Shown: positions 17,536 to 27,799 of the stretch, in pieces
How the letters are laid out: each line of letters starts with the position of its first letter
Position numbering within the stretch: position 1 is the stretch's first letter
Source: Tranzscheliella williamsii
Taxonomy: Eukaryota; Basidiomycota; Ustilaginomycetes; Ustilaginales; Ustilaginaceae
NCBI GenBank assembly: GCA_023212725.1
Contig: JALBYF010000005.1
Location: forward strand, 248,001-312,000
Reading direction: 5' to 3'
Length of the DNA stretch: 64,000 nucleotides
Program-made: the position numbers and the translations under genes
Notes under the pieces: model-generated
The model's database searches: none
Seen by the model: the letters and a program-made list of their open reading frames with translations, nothing else
Told to the model about the DNA's origin: nothing

Positions 17536-18999
17536 TTACCAGGCAGGTCGTGGCGCCTGGATCTCTTGCGGTTGCATCGCAGCGATCTGCTGCGGGTTGA
17601 AATGGCCAAAATGATGTGCCTGTGAGTGTGGGCCTGCCGCTCCCGAATAAGCATAATGTTGCTGGCCATGTTCTTGATCACTGGAAAACAGGTTCTGAGA
17701 ATCAGGGCCAGAAGAAAGGCTCGGATCCCAAGCGGCATGAGACGCATCAACACCTAGACCGTTATGATGGGATTGCTGGTGTGGATAGTTTAGATCCTGA
17801 CCTGCCGTCGACGCTGTAGATGATGCTCCGGCATAATAGTTGCCTGGTCCCGCACCATAAGCAGGGAAATCCGTCGCATTGATATGACCGTACCCTGACT
17901 GCTGCGGATGTTGACTGTGATGATGAGCCAATTGTGATTGTTGCGGCTGCTGCTGCGGGTGCTGCTGTTGTTGTTGATGCTGTTGCTGTTGCTGTTGCGG
18001 TTGGTGGAGGGAATGCGGATGTAAATGTTGCTGCTGATGTTGGCGTCCTGCATCATCGCTGTAACTCTGGTGTAAAAGAGGAGGCTGGGGCTGGCTTATG
18101 TCGCTACCCGACGGCCCCATGGACCCACTGGACGACGACATGGCAGTGGGGGTAGGCTCGGCATAGCTGGTCGTGCTACTTATAGTGTTTTTGCGAGGTC
18201 TGCCTCGGCCACGTTTGGCAGTCGCAGCATTGAGACCTTCATCATCGCCAGGATGGGTTGCGGCACTAGCAACGGGAAGCGAGGTGTTAGAAGATTTGCT
18301 TGCCGATTGGGTGCGCGGTCGCTTTCTGCTTTGCGCAGCGGCACGTTTGTTGGAACTGGCTTGTGAACCAGAGGGCGACAATACTGGGTCGCCTTCGCTT
18401 GCGTCTTCCCCTGATTGGTCATCTTGGCCGCTTTCATTTGCATTGGAAGCAGGATCCGGCGCGTTGAGACAGGCTTGGATGAGATTCCTGCCTTCAGCCT
18501 GGGTTACCAGCGCTTGCAGCTTGGGGGTAGTGAAGGTATAGACAAGACCGGTTTGCGACACGACCAAGAGAAGCACCTGCGTCCCCGTGAGGGTGGCCAG
18601 CTCGTAAGCCTTCTTCATGATACCGGCTTTACGCTTGCTAAATGTGATATGTCGACGGGCGTCGTCCTCGATAAACTCGATCTTGATCTTTCTTCGGCCG
18701 GTCTTGATGTCACGTTCGCCTTTGGCGGCAGAACGCGCACGTTTGCCCTTCTTGCCCTTGCCTGAGCGGCCGCCGTCTTCCGAATCACCATCGTCATCAT
18801 CGCCCTCTTCGTCATCTTCCTCGTCCTGGTTCTCAAAGTCGGCAGGAGCCGTGAAGCCGCTGGCAAGATCGTAATTACCGCTGCCATCCGTACTAGGCTG
18901 GGCGAGCTGGACGGTGCCATAAGGGACCTCATAGGCGGGGCTCTCGTTGCTAGAGCTTGGCTGCCGAACGCCAGCGACGCCGAGGGTGGTAGTGGACAT
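17536..18999 (-). CDS. umc1: MADS-box (SRF-type) transcription factor, Umc1/Mcm1-like
   Basis: The product is 487 aa from the ATG at 18999; the frame begins 24 codons earlier at a TTG. The MADS box is at about residues 99-157: KTGRRKIKIEFIEDDARRH, then ITFSKRKAGIMKKAYEL, then LTGTQVLLLVVSQTGLVYTF. This is the SRF/Mcm1 class of DNA-binding and dimerisation domain, which binds CArG-like sites. An acidic patch (residues 57-76) and a basic stretch (81-95) precede it. After the MADS box come Ser-rich regions, an AT-hook-like KRGRGRPRKN and a Gln/His-rich C-terminus typical of activation regions. In smut fungi the Mcm1 homologue is Umc1, which contributes to basal expression of mating-type genes. 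The symbol is assigned by similarity. No intron is needed. Confidence 0.9.
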   Translation of the reverse strand: MSTTTLGVAGVRQPSSSNESPAYEVPYGTVQLAQPSTDGSGNYDLASGFTAPADFENQDEEDDEEGDDDDGDSEDGGRSGKGKKGKRARSAAKGERDIKTGRRKIKIEFIEDDARRHITFSKRKAGIMKKAYELATLTGTQVLLLVVSQTGLVYTFTTPKLQALVTQAEGRNLIQACLNAPDPASNANESGQDDQSGEDASEGDPVLSPSGSQASSNKRAAAQSRKRPRTQSASKSSNTSLPVASAATHPGDDEGLNAATAKRGRGRPRKNTISSTTSYAEPTPTAMSSSSGSMGPSGSDISQPQPPLLHQSYSDDAGRQHQQQHLHPHSLHQPQQQQQQHQQQQQHPQQQPQQSQLAHHHSQHPQQSGYGHINATDFPAYGAGPGNYYAGASSTASTAGQDLNYPHQQSHHNGLGVDASHAAWDPSLSSGPDSQNLFSSDQEHGQQHYAYSGAAGPHSQAHHFGHFNPQQIAAMQPQEIQAPRPAW

Positions 19000-21643
19000 G
19001 TCGGTATTCAGGTCCCCTATGGAGTCGGATTGGGGGCTCTGACGACAGGCAGAAAGATGTCGGAATAACAAGAGCTAGCGTCGGTGCGATGCTGTCCAAG
19101 AGCGTTTGTATCGTCAGACACGCTGTTCAATATGGGGGCCGCCGACGGAAAGTTTGTCGTGAGAAGGAGAGCAAGGTGCCGGCGTAGGGCTCCAGGAAGT
19201 GTGTGATGGTGATGATAGTAGTTTGGGCGTGACAGCTGAGCTGACTGGCTATCACTCGCTCCTCGACCGGTCAGGATTGGCCGAAGCTTACGGCTCGGAT
19301 GAGAATTGAAATGGAATTGCGGATGAGTAACTATCGCGCGCGTGTTGAGGTTATAAGGCGAGTACTGCTGGCTGGAACGCGTGTTGGTCTTGAATAATCA
19401 ATATGCGACTCAGATGCGCCTCGGCCTTTCCAATGTCCTGGCCAAACCCTTACTCTGCTGATCACCCGCACAATATTCATTATTGGGATTCGGTACAGCG
19501 AACAGAGGGCGCCGATGCAACTTTGCCGCCAAGCTGATCGAGACGGCTACTTGACAGCAGTGGCAGCAGTCTAGCACGGCTGTGGTGCCCGTGTCACTGG
19601 CGCATCAGACGTTCAACGGAACAACAGAGGCAGTTTCGGTGCGACGGCAAGCCCGAGACCTTCCTTACCCTTCCTTGTCCTTAGCCTGTCATCATGCGCA
19701 GTATATTGCGAGCTCTTCTCTACAGGCATCTCAGCATTGTACAGGCATGAAAACACTGTATAGGCATGGAAACACTGTATAGCATGGAACACTGTACAGG
19801 CATAGGTACGTTCCTTGCGTGGTCAGATACATGAATGAGCACAATGCTGGATGTAAGGCTTAGGTTGGCTATGCATAAAAAATGCAGCTGTGCACATGCC
19901 TCGTGTAGACACGACACGACTCTCACGTTCACTCTTCCTCACGCGACAACAGGGCAAATGAGAATCGGGATATAACGAAACCCGATGCGAATTTTTGATC
20001 CGTTTCCAAGGTTTGTGCTGCTTTGGAAAGGGTCAACGCTGTCGGTTGCTTCACAAATGCTTTCGCGCTAGCTCTTTTCCATGGCACCTTCCTCCACGCA
20101 GGAAGCGAGCAGGCTTCTGTTTAGGTGGTGTTGGAGGGCAGCCACCACCAAAAAGACGGGGTTGGAGTTTGACCACATGCAGCGCGGGAGAAGTCCGCTT
20201 GAAGATCTCGGCACAAAAGGAAAAGAAGGGAGAAGTCGACGTGAAGCAGGGCTAGGGCCGTTTGCAATTGGTTCGATTTGCTGCGCTCGTCTCGACAATA
20301 TGAAGAGCGAGGAGGCCTTGCTCGCGTGTCATTGCCCGTGCTGAAGTCACTCGAGTTGTATGGCAAGTGAAATGTGATCACATCCCTGTCGATTCCACGA
20401 ATGTGAATGTGAAGGTGTGTGAGTTCAGTTCAGCGTCGAGCGACAAGCTGCGAGGTCAAACGTGGGGCAGCACTGTGACTTGCATCAGAAAATTCCAGCG
20501 GGGGCTCAAGTGAGGCCACCCATCCCCGCGATATAACCCAGTCGCCTTGCACGCGGCACATGCATGCAGACACGAAGGTCGCCGTCCGGTTGACAGATTC
20601 GGCCACTCACACTGCTAAGTAGAAGTTCCGGCGGAGATCTTAAGGACTGAGCTGGATCGGTGCCACCGGACCGTCAGCGACTTAAGCTTCATAATAATAT
20701 GGTAGGGTAATCCCATGACAGATGTTGCGCGCCTAAATCCATAACGTCATTGGGACGATCATCTCTTCTAAGACTTGCACACAGCAGAAAAGCACCCATC
20801 GCATCCGAGGACGTCGACCGTCTCCAACCAAGGTGGAAGTCGCTCCACGCCGTTCATGTCGGAGGTTTCTTTCGGCGATCACATCTGACATTTAAGTGTG
20901 ATTATGCAGATACACCCAGATCGCAAGTGGCGGCGCGCGGTGAATATTGGTTGCTGTCTAGAGCGCCACTTGGTGACTGTGACTGCTGCAGCTGCTGTTT
21001 CGCCCGAAATCTTGTTGTCTCAGGGATAGACGAACTCGGTTCACAGCCTTGCCCTTTCGATCACACCCCCTAGCTCAAGCTCACAGTCAGTCACAGTGGC
21101 AGTTATCGCAGAATTGTCAGTAAGTACGTAAACTGGTTGTATGGTTAATCCGGCTACTACGCAACTCCCAAGCAAGCGACCAAGCCCTTCCGATTCAATC
21201 TCCACCCATGCCTTCGGCGAGCTCACTCAGCATACCCGTGTTTCTCGGCCGATTCCCCATTCCCAACCTCAACTTCGTCTGGTGGAGCCGGCTGCCTTTG
21301 TCCGTTGGCTCCCAAGAACCCTTCTTCTTACTACCTCACGACCCTATGCTGTCCTTCTTTCTCAACTTCATAGCAGCACGTACCGTTACAAGCTTGACGC
21401 ATCCCGGTTGAACCCAATCCACCACTTACCCCGCCTTGCCCGTACAAACACAGTAACGCCCGCGGCTTACAGCCGGAGTTCAAAATCGGCGCATTGACCT
21501 TCGTGCACCGGCATAACGTTGCACGAAACCGCGTTCTAGTACTTTCCGACACTCCACCAGCTCAGCTAGCGACCCAGCTTGATTTGGATGCGCTGCCGTC
21601 TGAACAGATCTTTCACAGAGAGGAATAAGGGTTGCAAGCTGCA
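19000..21643. promoter_or_regulatory. Long divergent upstream region of the MADS-box and kinase genes
   Basis: The 2.6 kb between two divergent starts must contain both promoters. It contains a 19-bp minisatellite (separate entry). A C/T-rich stretch before the kinase ATG is typical of a long 5' leader. The ATG-initiated frame at 21141-21497 (118 codons) resembles a leader frame more than a gene. No other gene is supported. Confidence 0.5.
19721..19803. repeat. 19-bp minisatellite, about 4.5 copies
   Basis: Tandem units start at 19721, 19740, 19759, 19778 (17 bp) and 19795 (partial), with consensus TACAGGCATGRAAACACTG. Adjacent units differ by a few substitutions and one unit has lost two bases. 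It lies 722 bp upstream of the MADS-box ATG and about 1.84 kb upstream of the kinase ATG. Confidence 0.93.
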
Positions 21644-24600
21644 ATGGCCGTGTCAACTCCATCAACTTCCCAGCCATCGAGCGAGATAACCCCGCTCGAC
21701 CCGGCCCTCGATCCTATGGCACCGCCTTCAAGTGCGGTAGGGTCACCAGCGCCTGCAGCGAGCCCGGCAAAACGTCGCCATGCTGGCGCCGGTAGCGTGT
21801 CCACCCGTGTTCTACAGAGCCATTACCCGCCAAAGGAACTGGACTCGCAGGCCCCTTCCCCAACTTTTGTAGCCACTCCTGTTGACTTCGGCCTAGCAGC
21901 GAGATCGCCCATCCTCATCCGTCCTTCCGGTCGCCCTGGCTTCAATGCACCTAAAGCAGCCACGTTGTTCTTGGGAAAAGATCACGAGCGTTGGAGGCGC
22001 TACGATCGCGAAAGGCTATCCGAGTATCTCGATTGGGATCGTGTCGCTAGTGCGGTCAGCAGCCATGGCGACCGTCGAGGCAGCCGCGGCGCCTTCTCCT
22101 CCTATTCCTCCGAGTCAGAAGGCGACTACAGCGATAGCGGAGCTTCGTACCGATCCAGCCGCCACAGCGGCAGTGGGCGCAGCCGTAGACCATCCGAAGC
22201 AGCTACGCCTCCAATGACCCCACATGACTTCACAGCCGGCGCACGACCTAGAAGATTCTCCTCTAATGCGTCTGACGCGGCCTTCATGCGGCACGAGACC
22301 GTGATCGGTATCCATACGCCCAGGCGCCGATCGTCCGCAGCCTCGGATAACCAACCTTTTCTACGCCCTCTTGCCCAAATCCGTCCTCCCAGCGGTCAGT
22401 CCAGCACTGTTGATCTTCCTCCGCTGGCCCAAGAAGCTGAAAAGGCCAAGCTAGGTCGCAAGGAGGATCCTCCTACTAAATCCAAAAAGGCGTCCGCGGC
22501 CACGAGCCGGCCAAAGGAGGCCCACAAGAGGAAAAAGAACGAGCTCAAACACGGTAAACTCGATCTTGATGAGGCGGCTCGCCCGACCTTACGGCGGTTA
22601 AGGTCCAACCTCGAAGAAGCTGCGGCAGCGGCGGCTGCTTATTCGGAAACGGACTTCAGTTACTACAACGCAGTTGACAACGAAGACGAAGCAACTCAGC
22701 TTCACGTCTCTCTCTCGGACGCCGCTCTGGATGGCAAAGGCCCTCTGAGCGCCACCGACCTCCACTCCCCCTTTACGCCGGCTCGACGAACGGTATCTCG
22801 ATCGCCGATATCGCGTGCCTCCTCTCCTAGAGCGCCGCCGTTGAAGCTTGCAAAACGGAAGACGCCACAGTCGGTGGAAGGCACTCTCTACGATAAGAGT
22901 GGGCCGTATCGCGAAGGCGCCGTTTCGGATGGTCTCAGTGTCCGACTCTTCAGCGCCGAGGAAACGTCAAGCGCTTATGACGACAACAATCTTTGCAATT
23001 CTGAGCATCCCGTTACGAAGCCTTGGGGCCGACGCGGCTCCCACAGCAGCTGTCAAGATGAGGATCAAGATGCTGTCTACATGCAATCGAGCAAGCGAAG
23101 GCCAAGCAGCTCAGACGGCACTGAAGGGAGGCCATCCCCAAGAGTATCGTTTGGAGAGTCAGATCATGCAACGCAAGAGCCGGCTGAAGTTACGCCGGCC
23201 AAGATCTACCTAATTACAACACCCGACAACCGAGTGTCCTCTGCTGCAAAATTGAGGAGGTGGGCTATGGACAGCGATGGCAACTTCTACGCTGCCATGG
23301 AGATCAAGAGTATTGAGGCAAAGCTTCGAGCTGCCGATCCCACGGCCGGCAAGGTGACCAAAGAGCTGGCTCAGGAACTTCAAGAGACCTACCTCGATGA
23401 TATTTTGGACGAAGTGCAAAAGGCAGAGACGCTCAATCCAACGCGAACTGGCGCCGTCGCCACCGTTCTCAAGACGGAAGATAGTCGGTACGTGCGGTTG
23501 GAAGAAGACTATCCCGAGGAAGCCTTCTTCGTGATTGCCGGCTGTGAGGAGGCCGAACTATACGGCGTGATCGTCAATATCTATGTGCAGGCAGTTCGGA
23601 CCTTAGCGCGCTTCCATGGATGGGGATGGATGCATGGCGATGTCAAGCTGGAGAACCTCATGTTTGACGAGAACGGAGCGCTTGTTGTCATTGACTATGA
23701 AAACGCTAATCCCTACCGCGGTATCTCAGGCGGCGACGGTCAGGTACAGCTGGTCAGCTATGATTGGATCCCGCCGGAAGCCATTCCCGGTCCGTACGGC
23801 CGCAGGATGGGACCGTCGGGCGATCTATGGGCGCTCGGCTGCAACCTGATTCGTGCCTTTGCGCTGCGAGACGGTGTGGAAGATTTAGCCATTCGGGAAG
23901 CCCTGCTAGGTGAGGGTCAGCGCGCCTTCCTCCAGGACGCAGCTAAACTCGTCTCCAAGAATACGCAACAGGCCGCAACGCTGGAGAATGCCACAGACTA
24001 TCTCTCGGCCAAGAAACCTGCCGCATACGCCAACATGCCCTGGGGTATCTTTGCCTACCGGGTCGATCTCAACCCAATCTTAAACGATAGTGCCGAGGGC
24101 GAGCGGCGGCGGCAGAGCTGCCCGCCGGTCAACCAAGCGCATGCAGCACACATGCAGCAGTCTCAGGACGCGGGTTCAGCTTTGGATCGGAGTGGCCCTG
24201 TCATGCAGGAACATTCTGAGAACGGTTCTGTCTACAGCAACGGCTCTTCGGCGAACACATCGCTGTCCGGATCGTCCACTGCTGAGACGCCGGAAAGCTC
24301 TGTGGCGCCGTCGATGGGCACCGACTCGGAGCCTGTGAGTCGGCGGGAAGGGTCCGACGCGAGCGGCGCGGCGGCGGCGGGGAGGAGTGGTGTGGCGGCG
24401 CTGCCGTCGACGTCGCGGCTTCTGCAGCGGTTTGCGCGGTCGGCGCCGGAGCTGCTGACGTGGGTGCTCACGCGCTGCGTGGTCGAGTCGGTCGCGCAGC
24501 GCAATATCGCCGAGGCCGAGCAGGAGGGCCTCCGCCTCGCCGAGTGGTTCGAGTCCCACCACCCGCACCTTGTCGCCACGGGAAAGGCCGCCGTAGCCAC

Positions 24601-24676
24601 CGCTATCGAGATGTCCGGCTCGGTCTGGGTCCGCCCGCGCCTCGACGACGCCCGCGCCAGCTTAGGGCTCGAGTAG
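21644..24676 (+). CDS. Divergent protein-kinase-domain protein
   Basis: A 1,010-aa protein from the ATG at 21644. The first ~510 residues are Ser/Arg/Pro-rich and probably disordered. A kinase-like domain occupies about 515-800. Candidate motifs are AAMEIK (Lys 555), the catalytic loop MHGDVKLENLMF (His 664, Asp 666, Asn 671), the metal-binding IDYEN (Asp 684), IPPEAI as APE and SGDLWALGC as the helix-F Asp. The loop is HGD, not HRD, and DYE replaces DFG, yet Lys, catalytic Asp, Asn and the second Asp are all retained. Weak activity is therefore possible and it should not be called a pseudokinase outright. The glycine loop is not obvious. The C-terminal ~100 residues form a helical, conserved-looking tail (LLTWVLTRCVVESVAQRNI). 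I cannot assign a kinase family or pathway. Confidence 0.75.
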   Translation: MAVSTPSTSQPSSEITPLDPALDPMAPPSSAVGSPAPAASPAKRRHAGAGSVSTRVLQSHYPPKELDSQAPSPTFVATPVDFGLAARSPILIRPSGRPGFNAPKAATLFLGKDHERWRRYDRERLSEYLDWDRVASAVSSHGDRRGSRGAFSSYSSESEGDYSDSGASYRSSRHSGSGRSRRPSEAATPPMTPHDFTAGARPRRFSSNASDAAFMRHETVIGIHTPRRRSSAASDNQPFLRPLAQIRPPSGQSSTVDLPPLAQEAEKAKLGRKEDPPTKSKKASAATSRPKEAHKRKKNELKHGKLDLDEAARPTLRRLRSNLEEAAAAAAAYSETDFSYYNAVDNEDEATQLHVSLSDAALDGKGPLSATDLHSPFTPARRTVSRSPISRASSPRAPPLKLAKRKTPQSVEGTLYDKSGPYREGAVSDGLSVRLFSAEETSSAYDDNNLCNSEHPVTKPWGRRGSHSSCQDEDQDAVYMQSSKRRPSSSDGTEGRPSPRVSFGESDHATQEPAEVTPAKIYLITTPDNRVSSAAKLRRWAMDSDGNFYAAMEIKSIEAKLRAADPTAGKVTKELAQELQETYLDDILDEVQKAETLNPTRTGAVATVLKTEDSRYVRLEEDYPEEAFFVIAGCEEAELYGVIVNIYVQAVRTLARFHGWGWMHGDVKLENLMFDENGALVVIDYENANPYRGISGGDGQVQLVSYDWIPPEAIPGPYGRRMGPSGDLWALGCNLIRAFALRDGVEDLAIREALLGEGQRAFLQDAAKLVSKNTQQAATLENATDYLSAKKPAAYANMPWGIFAYRVDLNPILNDSAEGERRRQSCPPVNQAHAAHMQQSQDAGSALDRSGPVMQEHSENGSVYSNGSSANTSLSGSSTAETPESSVAPSMGTDSEPVSRREGSDASGAAAAGRSGVAALPSTSRLLQRFARSAPELLTWVLTRCVVESVAQRNIAEAEQEGLRLAEWFESHHPHLVATGKAAVATAIEMSGSVWVRPRLDDARASLGLE

Positions 24677-24937
24677 CCCCCCCGCACCCCTCGCTTGCGC
24701 TACCGCGCCACCGAACTGTCTTCCCGCTCCCCCGCACTGCATCGCCTGCGAGCCAATATATCCCCTACAAAATGGCCTCCAGCCCGTTCCGCCCTGCTCG
24801 GTATTCAGCGGCACTAGTATGCATCGAAAGAGTCTAGATTGCGCGCGTGCGGCGTAGTGTATAGAAAGCGAGCGAGCGATGCTCAATGCGGGGGGAAAGA
24901 GACAAGATGGAAGCGGGAGGGTAGTGAGGGCGGGCGG

Positions 24938-27799
24938 CTACTGGACGCCAAGGCGCCTCTTGCTCTGCTCGTAGACGACGTAGCTGATACTGACGGCGGG
25001 GACAACCTTGGCGAGGGTGGGAACGAGGCCGCGGTAGAAGCCGACGACGCCCTCGCGGACGTAGGTTTTGCGCGCGGCGTCCCAGAAGCCGTCGTAGGTG
25101 GCGGGGTGGGCGGGCGTGCCGGCCGCCTGGAGACGCGTGCGAATCAAGTTGAGCGGATAGACGGTGGTCGCGCCAACCGAGCCCGAGACAGAGCCGAACG
25201 AGAGCAGCGCAAGCACGCCCGGCTCCTCCTTGCCCGTGTACTTGATGTAGAAGAGCTTGATCCCCTCGAACGTCGACATGTCGATCGCCGAGTATGGAAA
25301 GACCCCGATCAGCCCCGCGGTCAGCCCGCGGTAGTAGGTCCGCAGCCCCCCCGCCTGCCACATATCGCGCGCTGTCTTCGCCAGCAGCGCATTTCCGTGC
25401 AACGAGGCGGGCGAGTTTTGCGACGACATTAACCGCGTTTTGAGCGTCTCCACCGGATAGATGGCCAGCTGAGACGTGATACCACCGAAACCACCCGACA
25501 TGAACCGGCTCGTTCCGGAAATGTCCCGCGAGTCCGACACGTTGTCGACGTACTTGGCAAACGCTCGCTTGGCGGTTTCGTACGACAGAAACTTGATCGC
25601 GCTCTCCGGGAAGATCTTGAGACAGTTCAGGCCATTGCCGACCCAGAACGCCCGCACGCCTCCGCCATCACGGTACAGGTTAATGATGGCTTCGCGCAAG
25701 ATTCCAATACCTTGGCCGGCCGCCTTGGTCGTGGCCGAGGCAGCCCCCTTCTGGCCCGACAGGGCAGCCTTGGCTGTTTCGGTAGCCTCGGATCCCCGGC
25801 CGGTGGTGATAAGATAGATCTTGAGCCGGTCAAAAGGAGCTGTAGCTGTACGCGATACGGCGCCGGCGATGCCGCCCGCCAAAAGAAACTTGAGTGCAAC
25901 GGCCCCGCGGATCATGTCATTGTCATCTTCCTCTTCCTCCTCGTCGGGTTGCATAGTCGCATTTGCGGCGGCCGCTTCGGCAGCCTTTTTCTTCGCGTCC
26001 ACTATATTGTCGGTACCTGCCTGTGTCTCCGTTTTGGCGCCGCTGGATGTGCTTACGTCCTCATCAACAGCTTTGACTGCCTCGGCGACAGCGGCTTCCT
26101 GCTTTTTGCCTACCTTTTCGGCTCTCTTGGCTTCCTTGACAGAAGGCGGTTCTCGCCGCTTCTCCTCGCCGGCCAGACTGACATCCCCATCAAAATTGAC
26201 CGCCGTTGCGCCTCGCTCCGTTTTACCCCAGCCGACGGAAAGCTCGGCAAAGATGCCACCCATACCGAAAAGACCAAAAGCTTTGCGGACCTGGTAGAAG
26301 CGGAAGATCTCGGGTACTGAGGGCTTTCTCGGCAAGAGAAGGAGATAGTCGCGAAACTCGGGAAAGGTTACAAACGTACGTTCTTCGTTCTTGTGGGGCA
26401 AAGATCTGGTGCAGGTGAGACTGGCGACAAAGTCGTCTAGAGAAGCCGGCGGTACATCAATGCCAGCGCGGTCGAGGGCTGTCCGGATTTCCTGAGCATC
26501 GAGTCTCATATCTCCGTTCTTGTCCATCTCAACAAAGATCTTGTAGAGCTCGCGCTCTTTGTTCTCGGCGTATGCGAGGAAACCTTCCCATTCGATCTGG
26601 CGTTGGCGAGCCCCGCCGTCATCTTCTACGTTTTGGCCACGGCGGACTTTATCGTCTCTATCGCGATCCGCTGCACGCCTCCTATGTCCGACAGCGGACA
26701 GGCCCCAAACGCCTGAGCCCGTCCAGCCAGCTTCGTGTTCCATATCTGGAGGATTTTGCCCTTGTTCTTCCAACGAAGAAGCGGAGGACGACGTCGACTT
26801 GTCGGCATAACCGAAGAAAGAGGAAAGCGAAGAACCGTAAGACGATGACGACGGCGTTGAGGCAGCGTCGGTGGTCGCTGCTCCTTGATTATCATTTTGG
26901 GTAAAGGATAGCTTGTCTCTAAGAGAAGCTGCAGCGCTTTTGCGGACGGGAGTGGTTTCCTGGACCAGGTCGCCATCTTTGTCGCCGCCAAGCCACGTGG
27001 GCGCCCAAGAGGACCAGAAGGTCGATTCGCCCTGTCTTTTGCTTTCTTGTTCAGCGTGCTGGAGCCTTTGGATGTTGAGCTCCTCTCTGCACTGGCGACA
27101 CTGACTGAGTAGCTCTTTGGCGTAAGACTGGCGTGGAGGCGGTGGTGGGTCGAGAAGTTTTGAACTGGCAGTAGAGGAGGGTGAAGGTGATGACAATATT
27201 GATGACGATGAGGAGGTAGATGAAGAGGCGAGTGAAGCTGAGGAATCCGATGTCGTAAACTTGCGGTCTTCGAAGCCAAGAGTGGAATTGCGAATATCGG
27301 AGGGAGCGAGGCTGCCTCGGGCTAAGCTTCCGCCAGCACCATACCTGGCTCTTCGCGCTGACTTGATCCACTCTTCCCTTGCTCGGCCGCCGGCGAGGGC
27401 CTGTTCGTCGTTCTCATCAAGAAGAGTGTCAAAAAGGCCTCGCAGCCGGATCAACCTTGCTTGTGGAGGCTCTTCGGATCGGAACTCCTCAAAAGAGGGA
27501 CGACGCGGTTTTGAGCGTTTTTCCATCGCTGAAGAAGCCGCAACGGCAGAGGACGAGGATGGCGAAGCCCAGGAAGACCAAAAATGGGAGCCTAGCTTCG
27601 ATGGTGAGTCCGCGGGAGCGTTCGGATGCGAGGGTAAAGGAGAGGGTGCTGCTGATGTCGGCTGCTTCGTAGAGGACGGCGGAGACGAGGCCTGGGAGGA
27701 AGACGAGGCCTGGGACGCTTGTGTATTCGCCGATGTGCTGCGGCTACGTCCTGAATCTCGCTCTTGCTGGGTCGGTGGAGGTATAGAGCTGGCGCTCAT
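24938..27799 (-). CDS. Calcium-regulated mitochondrial carrier (Sal1/SCaMC ATP-Mg/phosphate type)
   Basis: A 953-aa protein starting at an ATG. The first ~390 residues are Ser-rich and charged. An EF-hand region follows with one canonical 12-residue loop, DKNGDMRLDAQE (from residue 426). A second, degenerate unit (VTFPEFRDYLLLLPRK) follows. After a Lys/Glu/Ala-rich linker the carrier domain occupies about 630-953. It has three repeats carrying APFDRLKIYL, YPVETLKTRL and YPLNLIRTRLQ at the PxxxxR/K positions, and paired GGIAGAVSR and GGFGGITSQ turns. This matches the SCaMC/Sal1 class, which exchanges ATP-Mg and phosphate across the inner mitochondrial membrane under Ca2+ control. Family members normally have up to four EF-hands and a much shorter N-terminus, so the long disordered head is odd. 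No intron is visible. Confidence 0.87.
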   Translation of the reverse strand: MSASSIPPPTQQERDSGRSRSTSANTQASQASSSSQASSPPSSTKQPTSAAPSPLPSHPNAPADSPSKLGSHFWSSWASPSSSSAVAASSAMEKRSKPRRPSFEEFRSEEPPQARLIRLRGLFDTLLDENDEQALAGGRAREEWIKSARRARYGAGGSLARGSLAPSDIRNSTLGFEDRKFTTSDSSASLASSSTSSSSSILSSPSPSSTASSKLLDPPPPPRQSYAKELLSQCRQCREELNIQRLQHAEQESKRQGESTFWSSWAPTWLGGDKDGDLVQETTPVRKSAAASLRDKLSFTQNDNQGAATTDAASTPSSSSYGSSLSSFFGYADKSTSSSASSLEEQGQNPPDMEHEAGWTGSGVWGLSAVGHRRRAADRDRDDKVRRGQNVEDDGGARQRQIEWEGFLAYAENKERELYKIFVEMDKNGDMRLDAQEIRTALDRAGIDVPPASLDDFVASLTCTRSLPHKNEERTFVTFPEFRDYLLLLPRKPSVPEIFRFYQVRKAFGLFGMGGIFAELSVGWGKTERGATAVNFDGDVSLAGEEKRREPPSVKEAKRAEKVGKKQEAAVAEAVKAVDEDVSTSSGAKTETQAGTDNIVDAKKKAAEAAAANATMQPDEEEEEDDNDMIRGAVALKFLLAGGIAGAVSRTATAPFDRLKIYLITTGRGSEATETAKAALSGQKGAASATTKAAGQGIGILREAIINLYRDGGGVRAFWVGNGLNCLKIFPESAIKFLSYETAKRAFAKYVDNVSDSRDISGTSRFMSGGFGGITSQLAIYPVETLKTRLMSSQNSPASLHGNALLAKTARDMWQAGGLRTYYRGLTAGLIGVFPYSAIDMSTFEGIKLFYIKYTGKEEPGVLALLSFGSVSGSVGATTVYPLNLIRTRLQAAGTPAHPATYDGFWDAARKTYVREGVVGFYRGLVPTLAKVVPAVSISYVVYEQSKRRLGVQ

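Noticed and set aside
21141..21497. 118-codon ATG-initiated frame upstream of the kinase
   Set aside because: It lies in the pyrimidine-rich leader, has no motif, and is more likely an upstream reading frame than a gene.
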